From Sphingomonas aerophila (GTDB taxonomy: Bacteria > Pseudomonadota > Alphaproteobacteria > Sphingomonadales > Sphingomonadaceae), in contig NZ_JACIJK010000002.1 in assembly GCF_014199305.1 (NCBI RefSeq), positions 248,001-312,000 on the forward strand: a stretch of DNA of 64,000 bases. Direction: 5' to 3'. Position 1 is the first letter of the stretch. Every line of letters starts with the position of its first letter. The notes beneath the pieces were generated by a model. That model saw only the letters and a program-made list of their open reading frames with translations. It was not told the DNA's origin and did no database searches. The translations under genes were made by a program, and so were the position numbers. This document shows, piece after piece, positions 1 to 9,546 of the stretch.

Positions 1-639
1 GACATTGTTGACCGTGGTGGGGCAGCCATACAGGCCCGCGCCCGCCGGGAAGGGGGGCTTCAGCCGTGGCTGGCCCTTCTTGCCCTCGAGACTCTCGAGC
101 ATCGCGGTTTCTTCGCCGCAGATGTACGCGCCAGCGCCGCGGTGCACGAACACGTCGAAGTCGTAGCCCGACCCGCAAGCGTTCTTGCCGACCAATCCGG
201 CTTCGTACGCCTCGGCCACCGCCGCAAACAGGGTTTCGGCCTCGCGGATATATTCGCCGCGAATGTAGATATAGGCCGCGCGCGCCCGCATCGCGAAGCC
301 CGCCACCAGCGCGCCCTCGATCAGCTTGTGCGGATCATGCCGGATGATCTCGCGATCCTTGCACGAACCCGGCTCTGACTCGTCGGCGTTGATGACCAGG
401 AAGTTGGGCCGGTCCGCCTTGGGTTCCTTGGGCATGAAGCCCCATTTGGTGCCGGTCGGGAACCCTGCCCCGCCGCGCCCGCGCAACCCCGACGCCTTGA
501 CCACGTCGATGATCTTGTCCTGGCCGAGTTCCAGCAGCGCCTTGGTGTTGTCCCAGTCGCCGCGCGCACGCGCCGCCTGCAGGGTCCATGGCTGGAACCC
601 GTAGACGTTGGTGAAGATGCGATCTTTATCAGCCAGCAT
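1..639 (-). CDS. nuoF: NADH-quinone oxidoreductase subunit F (partial, 3' end missing)
   Basis: NuoF is the NADH-oxidising subunit of respiratory complex I. It carries FMN and the N3 4Fe-4S cluster in the peripheral arm. The first 213 codons are present; the rest, including the C-terminal cluster cysteines, lies beyond base 1. Visible motifs are the FMN/NADH-binding [27 protein letters not shown], and [19 protein letters not shown], all diagnostic of the family. The ATG at 639 gives [14 protein letters not shown] and overlaps the end of nuoE by 11 bases, so the two are probably translationally coupled. It is the last visible gene of the nuoABCDEF series. Confidence 0.96.
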   Translation of the reverse strand, partial: MLADKDRIFTNVYGFQPWTLQAARARGDWDNTKALLELGQDKIIDVVKASGLRGRGGAGFPTGTKWGFMPKEPKADRPNFLVINADESEPGSCKDREIIRHDPHKLIEGALVAGFAMRARAAYIYIRGEYIREAETLFAAVAEAYEAGLVGKNACGSGYDFDVFVHRGAGAYICGEETAMLESLEGKKGQPRLKPPFPAGAGLYGCPTTVNNV

Positions 640-1312
640 GGGCCGTGTTCCATTCACCCCGATAGTCGTGGTTCTCGTTCACCATGGCCGTCAGCGACGT
701 CGGCCCGCCGGCAGGCTCACTCGACCGGCGGCCGGTCTGTGACCCCGCCTTGGGCGTCTCGCCACGCGCGAGCGTTTCCAGGACGCGCGTGGTCGAATCG
801 TAATCGAGATCCTCGAAGTTATCATCGTTGATCTGCATCATCGGCGCGTTCGAGCAGTTGCCCATGCACTCGACCTCGGTCAGCGTGAACAAGCCGTCGG
901 GCGTGGTGCGCCCCTTGGACAAGCCGTGGTTCTTGCACGCCGCGAAGACGTCATCGGACCCGGCGAGCACACACGGCGTCGTGCCGCATACCTGGACGTG
1001 ATAGCGGCCGACCGGCGCCAGATTGAACATCGTGTAGAAAGTGGCGACCTCGTACACGCGCATATACGGCACGCCGATCTGGCGCGCGACGAACTCGATC
1101 ACCGGCACGGGCAGCCAGCCCTGCGTCTTGGTTTCGGCGCCCACCTGCCGCTGGGCAAGATCGAGCAACGGGATCGACGCGGACTGCTGCCGGCCCGCAG
1201 GGTAACGGCCCAGGATCTCGGCCGCCTTGCGCTGGCTATCTTCGCTCCAGGCGAAGGCGCCCCAGCGCGCACGGACTTCCGCTTCGTCCGGGATGGCCGG
1301 TGCGTCAGCCAT
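629..1312 (-). CDS. nuoE: NADH-quinone oxidoreductase subunit E
   Basis: This is the thioredoxin-like 2Fe-2S (N1a) subunit that pairs with NuoF in the NADH dehydrogenase module of complex I. The 227-residue product has the four cluster cysteines in CGTTPC and, about 36 residues later, ECMGNC. The core is followed by a roughly 45-residue C-terminal extension rich in G, S, T and P that ends [11 protein letters not shown] before the last residues. The start ATG overlaps the nuoD stop as TGATG. Length is at the upper end for the family because of the tail. Confidence 0.97.
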   Translation of the reverse strand: MADAPAIPDEAEVRARWGAFAWSEDSQRKAAEILGRYPAGRQQSASIPLLDLAQRQVGAETKTQGWLPVPVIEFVARQIGVPYMRVYEVATFYTMFNLAPVGRYHVQVCGTTPCVLAGSDDVFAACKNHGLSKGRTTPDGLFTLTEVECMGNCSNAPMMQINDDNFEDLDYDSTTRVLETLARGETPKAGSQTGRRSSEPAGGPTSLTAMVNENHDYRGEWNTAHAG

Positions 1313-2571
1313 CAGCGGTCACACTCCCCGAACACAATATCCATCGCTCCCAGAATAGCGGTCGTATCCGCGAGCATGTGCCCCCGGCTCATGAAATCCA
1401 TCGCCTGCAGGTGGCTAAAGGCGGTCGGTCGGATCTTGCACCGGTACGGCTTGTTGGTCCCGTCCGCCACCAGGTACACCCCGAACTCGCCCTTGGGGCT
1501 TTCGGTCGCGACATATACCTCGCCTTCCGGCACGTGGAAGCCTTCCGTGTAGAGCTTGAAGTGATGGATCAGTGCTTCCATCGACTGCTTCATCTCCGCC
1601 CGCTTCGGCGGCACCACCTTGCGGTCCAGGCTCGCGATCGGGCCTTCCGGCATGTCACGCAGGCACTGCTTCATGATCCGCACCGACTGGCGGACCTCTT
1701 CCACGCGCACCATGAAGCGGTCGTAGCAGTCGCCCCGCGTGCCCACCGGCACGTCGAAGTCCATGCGATCGTACACGTCATAAGGCTGCGACTTGCGGAT
1801 ATCCCAGGGGATGCCCGCAGCCCGGATCATCGGGCCCGAGAAGCCCCAGGCAATGGCGTCGTCACGGCTGACGGTCGCGATGTCGACGTTGCGCTGCTTA
1901 AAGATGCGGTTGTCCGCAACCAGGCTGATCGCATCCTCGAACAAGCGGGGCACGCGCGTGTCGAGCCAGTCGGCGATGTCGGTCAGCAGCTTCAACGGAA
2001 CGTCCTGGTGGACGCCGCCCGGACGGAAGTAGTTCGCATGCATACGCGCGCCGGAAATACGCTCGTAGAAGTTGAACGTGTCCTCCCGCAGCTCGAATAG
2101 CCACAGGTTGGGCGTCATCGCGCCCACGTCCATGACGTGACTGCCGAGGTTCAGCAGGTGGTTCATGATGCGCGTCAACTCGGCGCAAAACACCCGCAGA
2201 TACTGCGCACGGATCGGCACTTCGAGGTCGAGCAGCTTCTCGACCGCCAGCACCCAGCTATGCTCCATGCACATCGGCGAGCAGTAATCCAGGCGGTCGA
2301 AGTACGGCAGCGCCTGGATGTACGTCTTTGCCTCGATCAGCTTTTCGGTGCCGCGGTGCAACAGGCCGACATGCGGATCGATGCGCTCGATCAGCTCACC
2401 GTCCAGCTCCATCACCAGACGCAACACGCCGTGCGCTGCCGGGTGCTGCGGGCCGAAATTGATCGTATAATTCTCGATGGTGACGTCGCCCGTTGCCGGG
2501 TCCGCCGCACTGGTGTGCGACAGCATCTTGTCGAGATAAGGATCGACCGTCGTGGTCGCGGGTTCGCTCAC
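1312..2571 (-). CDS. nuoD: NADH-quinone oxidoreductase subunit D
   Basis: NuoD is the 49-kDa-type subunit of complex I, related to the large subunit of NiFe hydrogenases, and forms the quinone-binding pocket with NuoB. The 419-residue product contains the N-terminal [15 protein letters not shown] signature, including the conserved quinone-site histidines, and RGDCYDRF and [10 protein letters not shown] further on. Length is normal for a stand-alone NuoD, not a NuoCD fusion. The ATG overlaps the nuoC stop as ATGA, and its own stop overlaps nuoE. Confidence 0.97.
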   Translation of the reverse strand: MSEPATTTVDPYLDKMLSHTSAADPATGDVTIENYTINFGPQHPAAHGVLRLVMELDGELIERIDPHVGLLHRGTEKLIEAKTYIQALPYFDRLDYCSPMCMEHSWVLAVEKLLDLEVPIRAQYLRVFCAELTRIMNHLLNLGSHVMDVGAMTPNLWLFELREDTFNFYERISGARMHANYFRPGGVHQDVPLKLLTDIADWLDTRVPRLFEDAISLVADNRIFKQRNVDIATVSRDDAIAWGFSGPMIRAAGIPWDIRKSQPYDVYDRMDFDVPVGTRGDCYDRFMVRVEEVRQSVRIMKQCLRDMPEGPIASLDRKVVPPKRAEMKQSMEALIHHFKLYTEGFHVPEGEVYVATESPKGEFGVYLVADGTNKPYRCKIRPTAFSHLQAMDFMSRGHMLADTTAILGAMDIVFGECDR

Positions 2572-3395
2572 TGGTTCTGTCCCTGGCCCTTGCTCGGGAT
2601 AACGTCAGGATCGGAAGGCCTGTTGCCTGAATCCGGCCCACCCGGCGGGTTGGTCCCCTTTGCGTAGCTGCCGCTGTCGCCCGCCGGCGCAGCGGTCGGC
2701 GTCGCCGTAGCGCCAGCCTTCTGCACCTGATCGGCCGTTGCGGGCGTATAGGCCCCCTTGGCCTGAGGCAACGCGCCACCCTTTTCGTCGCCCGGCAGCA
2801 CGTAAGCGCCACCTTCCCATGGGCTCATGAAATCAAAGTTGCGGAAATCCTGCTGCAGGCTGACCGGCTGGTACACGACCCGTTTGTCTTCCTCAGAATA
2901 GCGCATTTCGACATAACCCGTCATCGGGAAGTCCTTGCGCAACGGGTGTCCGCTGAAACCATAGTCCGTCAGGATGCGGCGAAGATCCCGATTGCCGACG
3001 AATACCACGCCGAACAGGTCGAAAACCTCGCGCTCCAACCACCCCGCAACCGGCCACAGGTCGGTGACGGATGGCACAGGCTGTTCATCATCGGTCGTCA
3101 GGTGCACGTGCACGCGATGGTTGCGGGTCAGCGACAAGAGGCAGTAAACCACCTCAAACCGCTCCGGTCGCTCGGGATAGTCGACCCCGGCGATCTCCAT
3201 CAACTGCTGGTACTCAAGGCCCGGCGTGTCGCGCAGCAACCGCAAAGCCTCGGCGACCTGATCGCGCTTCACCCACAGCTGCACCTCGCCAACCCGGGCG
3301 AAGACGTCGTCAAGCGCGTCGCCCAGGGTCGCCCGGGCGAGCTCCATCGTCTCGTCGTTGAGATCCGCCGCCCAGGCCGGCGCGGGCGCCCTCAT
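2568..3395 (-). CDS. nuoC: NADH-quinone oxidoreductase subunit C, with long low-complexity tail
   Basis: NuoC is the 30-kDa-type peripheral-arm subunit of complex I. Residues 1 to about 195 are the conserved domain, with [12 protein letters not shown], the RRILTDYGF segment and [12 protein letters not shown]. Residues from about 196 to 275 form a tail rich in Ala, Gly, Pro, Thr and Gln with no recognisable fold. Many NuoC proteins end near residue 200, so the tail is additional. The ATG overlaps the nuoB stop (ATGA), and the stop overlaps nuoD. Confidence 0.96.
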   Translation of the reverse strand: MRAPAPAWAADLNDETMELARATLGDALDDVFARVGEVQLWVKRDQVAEALRLLRDTPGLEYQQLMEIAGVDYPERPERFEVVYCLLSLTRNHRVHVHLTTDDEQPVPSVTDLWPVAGWLEREVFDLFGVVFVGNRDLRRILTDYGFSGHPLRKDFPMTGYVEMRYSEEDKRVVYQPVSLQQDFRNFDFMSPWEGGAYVLPGDEKGGALPQAKGAYTPATADQVQKAGATATPTAAPAGDSGSYAKGTNPPGGPDSGNRPSDPDVIPSKGQGQNQ

Positions 3396-3949
3396 CGCTC
3401 GATGCTCCCGGACCTGCGGATCTTACGCTGGAGCTGCATGATGCCATACAGCAGCGCTTCCGCAGTCGGCGGGCAGCCCGGGACATAGATGTCGACCGGC
3501 ACCACACGGTCGCAACCGCGAACCACGGAATAGCTGTAATGGTAGTAGCCGCCACCATTGGCGCAGCTGCCCATCGAAATGACGTACTTGGGCTCCGACA
3601 TCTGGTCGTAGACCTTGCGGAGAGCCGGCGCCATCTTGTTGCACAGCGTGCCCGCCACGATCATCACGTCCGACTGGCGCGGGGACGCACGAGGCGCGGC
3701 GCCGAAGCGCTCCAGGTCGTAACGGGGCATGTTGACGTGGATCATCTCAACCGCGCAGCAAGCGAGGCCAAACGTCATCCACCACAGCGAGCCCGTACGA
3801 GCCCACTGGAACAGGTCCTCGGTCGACGTAACCAGGAATCCCTTGTCGGTCAGCTCGCCGTTGAGACTGTCAAAGAAGCCCTGGTCCGGCTGGACCAGCG
3901 CCTGACCCTGATCGGGCCGCGGCTTCAACTCAACCGGACCGGAGTGCAT
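3392..3949 (-). CDS. nuoB: NADH-quinone oxidoreductase subunit B
   Basis: NuoB carries cluster N2, the last iron-sulfur centre before quinone in complex I. The 185-residue product has the adjacent cysteines in GLACCAVEM, then [16 protein letters not shown] and [12 protein letters not shown], giving the four N2 ligands. I chose the ATG at 3949 because it lies directly after the nuoA stop (TAGAGATG) with GGAG just upstream. The open frame runs further back but only through nuoA sequence. Downstream it overlaps nuoC by four bases. Confidence 0.97.
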   Translation of the reverse strand: MHSGPVELKPRPDQGQALVQPDQGFFDSLNGELTDKGFLVTSTEDLFQWARTGSLWWMTFGLACCAVEMIHVNMPRYDLERFGAAPRASPRQSDVMIVAGTLCNKMAPALRKVYDQMSEPKYVISMGSCANGGGYYHYSYSVVRGCDRVVPVDIYVPGCPPTAEALLYGIMQLQRKIRRSGSIER

Positions 3950-3951
3950 CT

Positions 3952-4326
3952 CTACTCCCAATCCAACGCTCCCTTCTTCCATGCATAAACGAGCCCGAGC
4001 GCGAGCTCGCCAATGAACACCATCATTGCGATCCAGGCGGTCCAGCCGGCAGTGAAAACGCTGACTGCCCAGGGATATAGGAACGCTGCCTCCAGATCGA
4101 AGACGATGAACAGGATGGCTACGAGATAAAAGCGCACGTCGAACTGGCTGCGCGGATCCTCGAACGCAGGGAACCCGCATTCATACTCGCTCAGCTTTTC
4201 CGCGGTCGGCTTGTTGGCCCCCGTCAGGCGAGCGACCACGATCGGCAGAAAGACGAACGCCGACGATAGCATCAGGGCAACGCCCAGAAACAGAAGGATC
4301 GGCAGATATTGCGACAGATCGACCAA
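3952..4326 (-). CDS. nuoA: NADH-quinone oxidoreductase subunit A
   Basis: NuoA is a small membrane subunit of complex I at the junction with the peripheral arm. The 124-residue product shows three hydrophobic segments (near residues 8-30, 62-84 and 91-113) and the conserved loop [10 protein letters not shown] with the family cysteine. The start appears to be TTG at 4326, preceded by GAGAA at a suitable distance; no in-frame ATG or GTG fits the family N-terminus MVDLSQYLP. This is the first gene of the nuo series, so its promoter should lie in 4327-4477. Confidence 0.95.
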   Translation of the reverse strand: MVDLSQYLPILLFLGVALMLSSAFVFLPIVVARLTGANKPTAEKLSEYECGFPAFEDPRSQFDVRFYLVAILFIVFDLEAAFLYPWAVSVFTAGWTAWIAMMVFIGELALGLVYAWKKGALDWE

Positions 4327-4401
4327 GATGGTTCTCGCATGTGCGAACAGAGCCCGGCCGCTTTAGGCTCGGGAGCGGTACCGGGCAAGGTCGCTGACCT
4401 A

Positions 4402-4416
4402 TGAGAATCATTCGCA
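4402..4416. promoter_or_regulatory. Fur-box-like sequence in the nuo/glycosyltransferase intergenic region
   Basis: TGAGAATCATTCGCA matches the 7-1-7 Fur consensus TGATAATNATTATCA at 11 of 14 informative positions. It lies 76 bases upstream of nuoA and 62 bases upstream of the divergent glycosyltransferase gene, where either promoter could be affected. Iron control of complex I would make sense given its many Fe-S clusters. The match was made by eye, and no promoter was mapped. Confidence 0.4.
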
Positions 4417-4477
4417 GGAAGCCTGGATCATCCGTCGCGTCCACCTCCCCCTAACCCTTTCGCCTTATCCAGGGAGA

Positions 4478-6079
4478 ATGGCCGCGCTCCGCCCCCTTTC
4501 CCGCCAGATCGCCAACACGATCCTCCTCGGATTGGTAACGCTCGCGATCACGGCGGCGACACAGGGCCTTTCGCCCAGCCTGATCGAGCCCGATGAGGGT
4601 GGCCATTATGTGAACGCCCTGTTCCTGGGCGACTGGATTCGCGCTGGCTTCCCTTCGCCCATGGCGTGGGCGCGCGACTATTACGCCCACTTCCCACGTC
4701 TTTCGATCGGACACTGGCCGCCGGCCTGGTACATGGTCGAGGCACCGTTCTTTGCCCTGTTCCGGCCGACTCCGTACACCGCCGCAATCATTTCCGCCCT
4801 GCTTGCCGGCCTGCCGGGCGTCGCCGTGCTGTGGGCGGGTGAACGCATCGGCAAGCGCGGGTGGGGCCTCCTACTGGCAATCACCTATGCCCTGCTGCCG
4901 GTGACGCTGGAGGGCGCCCGATACATTCTGCTCGACCAGCCGCTCGCGCTCGTGGTGGCACTTGCCGTGATCGCATGGCAGCGCGCGGCGGAAAAGGGCG
5001 GCTGGGCCCGGTTCATCACCTTCGCCCTTCTCGCCGCGGCCTGCCCGTTGGTGAAGGGCAATGGCGCGCTCATCGCCCTGGTGCCTCCCATCCACATCGC
5101 GCTGACGGGCCGTTCGAACCTGCTGCGACGGCCCGAGCTTTGGGCCGCAGCAGGGGTAACGCTGGCGCTGGTCGCACCCTGGTACTGGCTGTCGTTCAAG
5201 ATCTCGGCCGAGGGTTTCAACTATGCGCCCGGGCTGGCTTACGCCGGGCTGGCGCTGATCGAGAACGCGCGAACGATCCTGGCCAATGTCGGGTTGGCAG
5301 GTGTTGCGCTGGCCGGGGTGGGTGCGGCCTCACTGTTCAGGCCTCGCTCCGAACCGGAGCGTGACACAGCAAGATTGTCGTTGGCCGTGATCCTCGCGAC
5401 GCTGATCTTCCAGTCGGCAGTCCCAGCCTCGCTGGTCGGCCGCTACCTTTCGCCCTTGCTACCCTGGCTCGTCATCCTGGCGGGCCTCGGCCTTCTCCGC
5501 ATCGCGCGCTGGCGACCTGCCGGTTCGGCCGCCGCTGCTGTGATTGGCGGACTCGCCCTGCTGCCCGGATTGCAAGCCGTCGCAGCCCTCAACCCAAAGC
5601 CCGAGATCGGCGCGCCAGCACTGGCGGAAGCGATCACCGCGAAGGGAGGACTTTACCTTGTGGATGGCCGCTCGGGCGGTGAAGGAGCCCTGATCGCAGC
5701 CGCCGCACACGCCGATAATGGCCGTCGGCGGGTGTGGATCGCGCGTGCGTCGCAATGGCTGTCGCAAAGCGACTTCATGGGCCGGGGCTATCGCTTGACG
5801 GTCAGCAATCCGGCCGAAACCCGCGCCGTACTGGACCGCCTCGGCGCGGCGGGCGCTGTGTCGATCGCTGTGAACGGCCACCTGGCTTACCCCCATAGTC
5901 GCCTGTTGCTGGAGGCCATCGGCGTCCCAAGCTTCGAAGGGATCCGGCAACCCTTCCGGCTTGGGTCGGGCAAGGTCATCCTCGCCCGACGCCGCACCTG
6001 GGTCATGCCGAACGTATCGCTTCTCGCAAGCGATCCGATCTCGGCCAAGGCCGGGAAGATGGCCCGGGCGCTAGAATGA
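4478..6079 (+). CDS. GT-C family membrane glycosyltransferase (ArnT/PMT-like, GT39)
   Basis: The 533-residue product has about ten hydrophobic segments spread over residues 10-370 and a soluble C-terminal part. This is the plan of GT-C enzymes that move a sugar from a polyprenyl phosphate donor to a lipid or protein in the periplasm. Residues near 37-45 read IEPDEGGHYVN, matching the acidic catalytic loop after the first membrane segment, and GHWPPAWYM follows near residue 78. The acceptor cannot be told. The gene is divergent from nuo and ends three bases from the convergent phosphatase gene. Confidence 0.8.
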   Translation: MAALRPLSRQIANTILLGLVTLAITAATQGLSPSLIEPDEGGHYVNALFLGDWIRAGFPSPMAWARDYYAHFPRLSIGHWPPAWYMVEAPFFALFRPTPYTAAIISALLAGLPGVAVLWAGERIGKRGWGLLLAITYALLPVTLEGARYILLDQPLALVVALAVIAWQRAAEKGGWARFITFALLAAACPLVKGNGALIALVPPIHIALTGRSNLLRRPELWAAAGVTLALVAPWYWLSFKISAEGFNYAPGLAYAGLALIENARTILANVGLAGVALAGVGAASLFRPRSEPERDTARLSLAVILATLIFQSAVPASLVGRYLSPLLPWLVILAGLGLLRIARWRPAGSAAAAVIGGLALLPGLQAVAALNPKPEIGAPALAEAITAKGGLYLVDGRSGGEGALIAAAAHADNGRRRVWIARASQWLSQSDFMGRGYRLTVSNPAETRAVLDRLGAAGAVSIAVNGHLAYPHSRLLLEAIGVPSFEGIRQPFRLGSGKVILARRRTWVMPNVSLLASDPISAKAGKMARALE

Positions 6080-6082
6080 CGC

Positions 6083-6895
6083 TTAGCGGAGGGCGCCCGC
6101 TACCAGCTTGTGCAGCTTTGAATGAAGCGCGTCGTTCGCAGCCAGGAACTCGCTGCGGTCCATCGGCCGGTCGCCGCCGCGGAAGTCAGTGACATAACCG
6201 CCAGCTTCCCGCACCAGCAGCACGCCCGCGGCCGCATCCCACGGCTTCAGGTCCGATTCCCAATAGCCATCGAACCGGCCCGCCGCGACCCAGGCGAGGT
6301 CGAGCGCTGCCGCCCCGAACCGCCGAATGCCAGCGACTTCGGGTGCGACCGCGTTGAAGATTCGGCCCCACTGGTTGAAGTTGCCGTGACCCAGAAACGG
6401 AATGCCCGTCGCGATCACGCTGTCCGCCAGGTCACGCCGCGACGACACGCGCAGCCGCTGGTCCTGCAGCCAGGCGCCCCGCCCCTTCTCCGCCCAGAAG
6501 CTCTCATCGGTCGCCGGCTGATGTATCAGCGCCGTAGTGATCTCCCGCTTGCCCGACGGCAGCGGCTCTTCCACCGCGATCGAAATAGCAAAATGCGGCA
6601 TGCCGTGGAGGAAGTTGGTGGTGCCATCGAGCGGATCGATGATGAAGCGCGGCTTGTTGGGGTCGCCCGCAACCTCTCCACGCTCTTCCATCAGGAAACC
6701 CCAGTCCGGCCGCGCCCGGGACAGTTCCTCGAACAGCGTCTGCTCGGTGCGCTGGTCGGCCATGGACACGAAGTCGGCCGGCCCCTTGCGGCTGACCTGC
6801 AGGTTCTGCACCTCGTTGAAATCGCGGCGCAGCCGCGACGCAGCCTTGCGCGCCGCGCGCTCGATGATGGTGAACAGGCCGGAATGGGAGGGCAT
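6083..6895 (-). CDS. suhB: inositol monophosphatase family protein (SuhB-like)
   Basis: This is a Mg2+-dependent phosphomonoesterase of the inositol monophosphatase superfamily. The 270-residue product has both family signatures: metal-binding IIDPLDGTTNFLHG near residues 82-95 and the C-terminal WDAAAGVLLVREAGG. The EERGE motif that supplies another metal ligand is also present. I chose the ATG at 6895 (MPSHSGLF) because GAGAAGGA lies just upstream, although the frame is open further. In proteobacteria SuhB also acts in rRNA transcription. The gene precedes no obvious partner and is 133 bases downstream of efp. Confidence 0.92.
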   Translation of the reverse strand: MPSHSGLFTIIERAARKAASRLRRDFNEVQNLQVSRKGPADFVSMADQRTEQTLFEELSRARPDWGFLMEERGEVAGDPNKPRFIIDPLDGTTNFLHGMPHFAISIAVEEPLPSGKREITTALIHQPATDESFWAEKGRGAWLQDQRLRVSSRRDLADSVIATGIPFLGHGNFNQWGRIFNAVAPEVAGIRRFGAAALDLAWVAAGRFDGYWESDLKPWDAAAGVLLVREAGGYVTDFRGGDRPMDRSEFLAANDALHSKLHKLVAGALR

Positions 6896-7028
6896 TTCAG
6901 TTCCTTCTCCCTCCCCTTCACGGATAGAGGGTCGGGCAAGATTGGGATCGCCTGGGACAGGGGCGACCCCAGCGGTCAATCCAGGCGCGCCAGCGACGAA
7001 CCGCCGACGCGCCTGGCACAAATAATAA

Positions 7029-7592
7029 TCAGTCCGCGCGGCGGACGTAGGTCTGCTCATACACATCTACAACGATGCGCGTGCCGGCGGCGATGTGCGG
7101 CGGCACCATGACGCGAACGCCGTTGTCTAGCATCGCCGGCTTGTAGGAGGAGGAGGCGGTCTGCCCCTTCACCACGGCATCGGCCTCGACGATGGTCGCT
7201 TCGATCGTGTCGGGCAGCTGCACGCTGATGGCTTCCTCGTCATAAAGCTCCATCACGACGTCCATGCCGTCCTGAAGGAACGCCGCGGCGTCGCCCAGCA
7301 GGTCGCGCGGCAGGCTCACCTGGTCGTAGGTGTCCTTGTCCATGAACACCAGGCTGTCGCCATCAGCGAACAGGAACTGGAAATCCTTGGTGTCGAGCCG
7401 GACGCGCTCCACCGTTTCCGCCGAGCGGAAGCGGACATTGTTCTTGCGGCCGTCACGCAGGTTCTTCAGCTCCACCTGCATATAAGCGCCGCCCTTGCCG
7501 GGCTGGGTGTGCTGGATCTTCACGGCGCGCCAGATGCCGCCTTCATACTCGATGATGTTGCCGGGACGAATGTCCACGCCGCTGATCTTCAT
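7029..7592 (-). CDS. efp: translation elongation factor P
   Basis: EF-P enters stalled ribosomes at polyproline stretches and promotes peptide bond formation. The 187-residue length and three-domain layout match the family: KOW-like N-terminus [18 protein letters not shown], then the OB domains, with the C-terminal signature spanning [19 protein letters not shown]. The modified-residue loop reads [10 protein letters not shown], with Lys in the position normally lysylated in bacteria. The ATG at 7592 fits the family start. The ribosome site upstream is weak. Confidence 0.96.
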   Translation of the reverse strand: MKISGVDIRPGNIIEYEGGIWRAVKIQHTQPGKGGAYMQVELKNLRDGRKNNVRFRSAETVERVRLDTKDFQFLFADGDSLVFMDKDTYDQVSLPRDLLGDAAAFLQDGMDVVMELYDEEAISVQLPDTIEATIVEADAVVKGQTASSSYKPAMLDNGVRVMVPPHIAAGTRIVVDVYEQTYVRRAD

Positions 7593-7716
7593 GGCCGTAA
7601 CCTGCTGATGGGCCGCTGCGCCGGCCGTGCCCCCGCTCTGCGCCCATCGGCCTTGCCGAAAAAGAACAGCCCGTCGACACGCCCGGGGCGAACGGAAGTG
7701 AAAGAACGTCGCGCGT

Positions 7717-8304
7717 CTAGCGGGACGCCACGCGTGGGGCAAGCAGCGGAAAGGGGTCGACGTCCTCACCCTGCCACCAGCGCTGTCCCGGTTGCATACG
7801 CTGGACGCCGAAATGGAGGTGGTAATTACCTGCGCCCGCGTCGCCCGTGTCGCCAACAAAGCCTAATGGCTGCCCGGCCGAGACCTGCTGTCCCTCTGCG
7901 ATGCCCGGCGCATACCCGGCCAGGTGAGCGTAGTAATAAACCGTGCTGCCATCGGCGGAGCGCAGATAAAGCGTCGTGCCGCCCAGCCCGCTCTGGAATA
8001 ATTTTTCAACCCGGCCCGGCGCCGTCGCGAGAACGGGCGTCATCCGGGGCGCCATGATGTCGAGCCCATGATGTGCCCGCTGACCCCCTTCCCGCGGATC
8101 GCCCCAATTGCGCTGGAGACTCTCCCGAGCGACCCCGGCCACCGGCACGACCAGGTCGCCACCTGCAGCGTCAGAGCGCACCGTTGTCGCCGGATCGGCA
8201 CTCGGACGACCCAGTGGCAAGGAGCCGCCAAAACGGGTGAGTGACGCAAAGCCGGCGAACAGCAGCACGATGATCCCAAGGACGATCCAGCCGACCCTGG
8301 TCAC
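7717..8304 (-). CDS. M23 (LytM-type) metallopeptidase with N-terminal membrane anchor
   Basis: A 195-residue cell-wall endopeptidase that probably cuts peptidoglycan cross-bridges. Residues 5-24 form one hydrophobic anchor. The catalytic domain has HHGLDI (zinc His and Asp) near residue 82 and HLHFGV near residue 165, the two M23 hallmarks. The start is GTG at 8304, overlapping the stop of the small membrane gene upstream as GTGA. Its N-terminus is strikingly like that upstream protein (GW-hydrophobic-LTRFGG). It forms a tight cell-wall set with the stub and the L,D-transpeptidase. Confidence 0.92.
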   Translation of the reverse strand: MTRVGWIVLGIIVLLFAGFASLTRFGGSLPLGRPSADPATTVRSDAAGGDLVVPVAGVARESLQRNWGDPREGGQRAHHGLDIMAPRMTPVLATAPGRVEKLFQSGLGGTTLYLRSADGSTVYYYAHLAGYAPGIAEGQQVSAGQPLGFVGDTGDAGAGNYHLHFGVQRMQPGQRWWQGEDVDPFPLLAPRVASR

Positions 8305-8492
8305 TTGGCCACTCCATTCACCTCACGCGCAGCCGTGTCTGTTGGCCCGGACGCCGGCTCAGCCGAGTTGAGGGCAGTCGGCAGAGCCGGCGCGGCCGAC
8401 GCCGGCGCGGGCCCGCCGAACCTGGTCAGCGCCAGGAATCCGCCCACCAGCAGAACCACGAAAAGCGCGATGATCCAGCCGAGCCTGCTCAC
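8301..8492 (-). CDS. 63-residue single-pass membrane protein, paralogue of the M23 anchor
   Basis: The product begins MSRLGWIIALFVVLLVGG, followed by FLALTRFGG and a roughly 35-residue Ala/Pro/Thr-rich tail. The first 27 residues align with the anchor of the following M23 peptidase ([19 protein letters not shown], then ASLTRFGG), so the two probably arose by local duplication of the anchor. It starts with GTG four bases after the L,D-transpeptidase stop and overlaps the peptidase start as GTGA. Tight coupling on both sides argues for a real gene. I do not know its function. Confidence 0.7.
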   Translation of the reverse strand: MSRLGWIIALFVVLLVGGFLALTRFGGPAPASAAPALPTALNSAEPASGPTDTAAREVNGVAK

Positions 8493-8496
8493 GGCG

Positions 8497-9546
8497 TCAG
8501 GCCTGGAAGACCACTGGCACGCCCGGCTTCACCATCAGCGACAGCCGTGCGGCATTCCAGTTCGCCAGGCGCACACAGCCATGGCTGGTCGTGCGTCCAA
8601 TCGTCCGCGGCTCGGGCGTTCCGTGGATGCCGTAATGCTCCTTGGTCAGGTCGAACCAGACCACCCCGACCGGCCCATTCGGCCCGGCCGGCAACATGGC
8701 GGGATCGTCGCTCTTCTTGGCGTCCCAGAACAGGTCCGGGTTGAAGTGGAACTTGGGATTATAGTCGACCACTGTCACCTTCCAGCTACCAAGCGGCAGC
8801 GGGTCGTGCTCGCTTCCCGTCGTGACCTGGAACTGCGCCACGAGCTTGCCCGCCTTGTCCAGCACGCGGAGCACACCGTCCGACTTGTCGACCACGATCT
8901 TGGCGCCCTGCGGCTGGTTCGAATCGACGTTCAGCGTGTTCAGTGTCGCCCGCCAATCGGGGCGCAGCTTTGGATCGTAGTTGCGGGCCCCTGGTAGTGC
9001 GTTGGGAAAGTTGACGCGCGTCCCAAGGGTCAGCCTGGTGCCAGGAGCGTTCATCTCCTGCAGCACCTCGGGCGTAGTGTGGAACATCTCCGCCAGCTTC
9101 TCGACCGGGGCCCGGTAATAAAGGCCGGGAAGTTTGGCCTGCTGGTCCTCGTCCTTCGGGATGTTGGGCGCGTATGGCCCCGCGAGCATATCCTGTGTCA
9201 GCGCAATGGTCTTTACGGGCCGCAACTGGCGATACGGATAAAGAGCGCGAAGCAGGGTCTGGTCGACCTTGCCGGTGATCGGCATGCCCCGGCTTTCCTG
9301 AAAGCCCTTGATCGCGGCGGTGAGTGAAATGCCCTCACGCCCGTCGAGGATTCCCGGAGAGAATCCCAGGTGATCGAGGATGACCTGCACATGCAGCAGC
9401 GACAGGTCGAGTGGCGGCTTGCCGGGTGTGGCCGTCGGGGAGGAACTGTTCGACGTCTGCGGCTGAGGCTGGGCGATTGCTCCGGTCATCATTGCCGCTG
9501 TTGCCGCCGTCGACGCCAGGATACCTGCCAAAACCGTTTTCGTCAT
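8497..9546 (-). CDS. L,D-transpeptidase (YkuD) with peptidoglycan-binding domain
   Basis: Members of this family make 3-3 cross-links in peptidoglycan or attach proteins to it. The 349-residue product has a signal peptide (about residues 1-25, ending AIAQ), a PG_binding_1-like repeat near residues 48-95 (VQVILDHLGFSPGILDG), and a YkuD domain in the C-terminal half. The catalytic motif HGTP then SHGCVRL is intact, including the active Cys. GGAAGGG precedes the ATG. It is the first gene of a three-gene set with the membrane stub and M23 peptidase. Confidence 0.94.
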   Translation of the reverse strand: MTKTVLAGILASTAATAAMMTGAIAQPQPQTSNSSSPTATPGKPPLDLSLLHVQVILDHLGFSPGILDGREGISLTAAIKGFQESRGMPITGKVDQTLLRALYPYRQLRPVKTIALTQDMLAGPYAPNIPKDEDQQAKLPGLYYRAPVEKLAEMFHTTPEVLQEMNAPGTRLTLGTRVNFPNALPGARNYDPKLRPDWRATLNTLNVDSNQPQGAKIVVDKSDGVLRVLDKAGKLVAQFQVTTGSEHDPLPLGSWKVTVVDYNPKFHFNPDLFWDAKKSDDPAMLPAGPNGPVGVVWFDLTKEHYGIHGTPEPRTIGRTTSHGCVRLANWNAARLSLMVKPGVPVVFQA

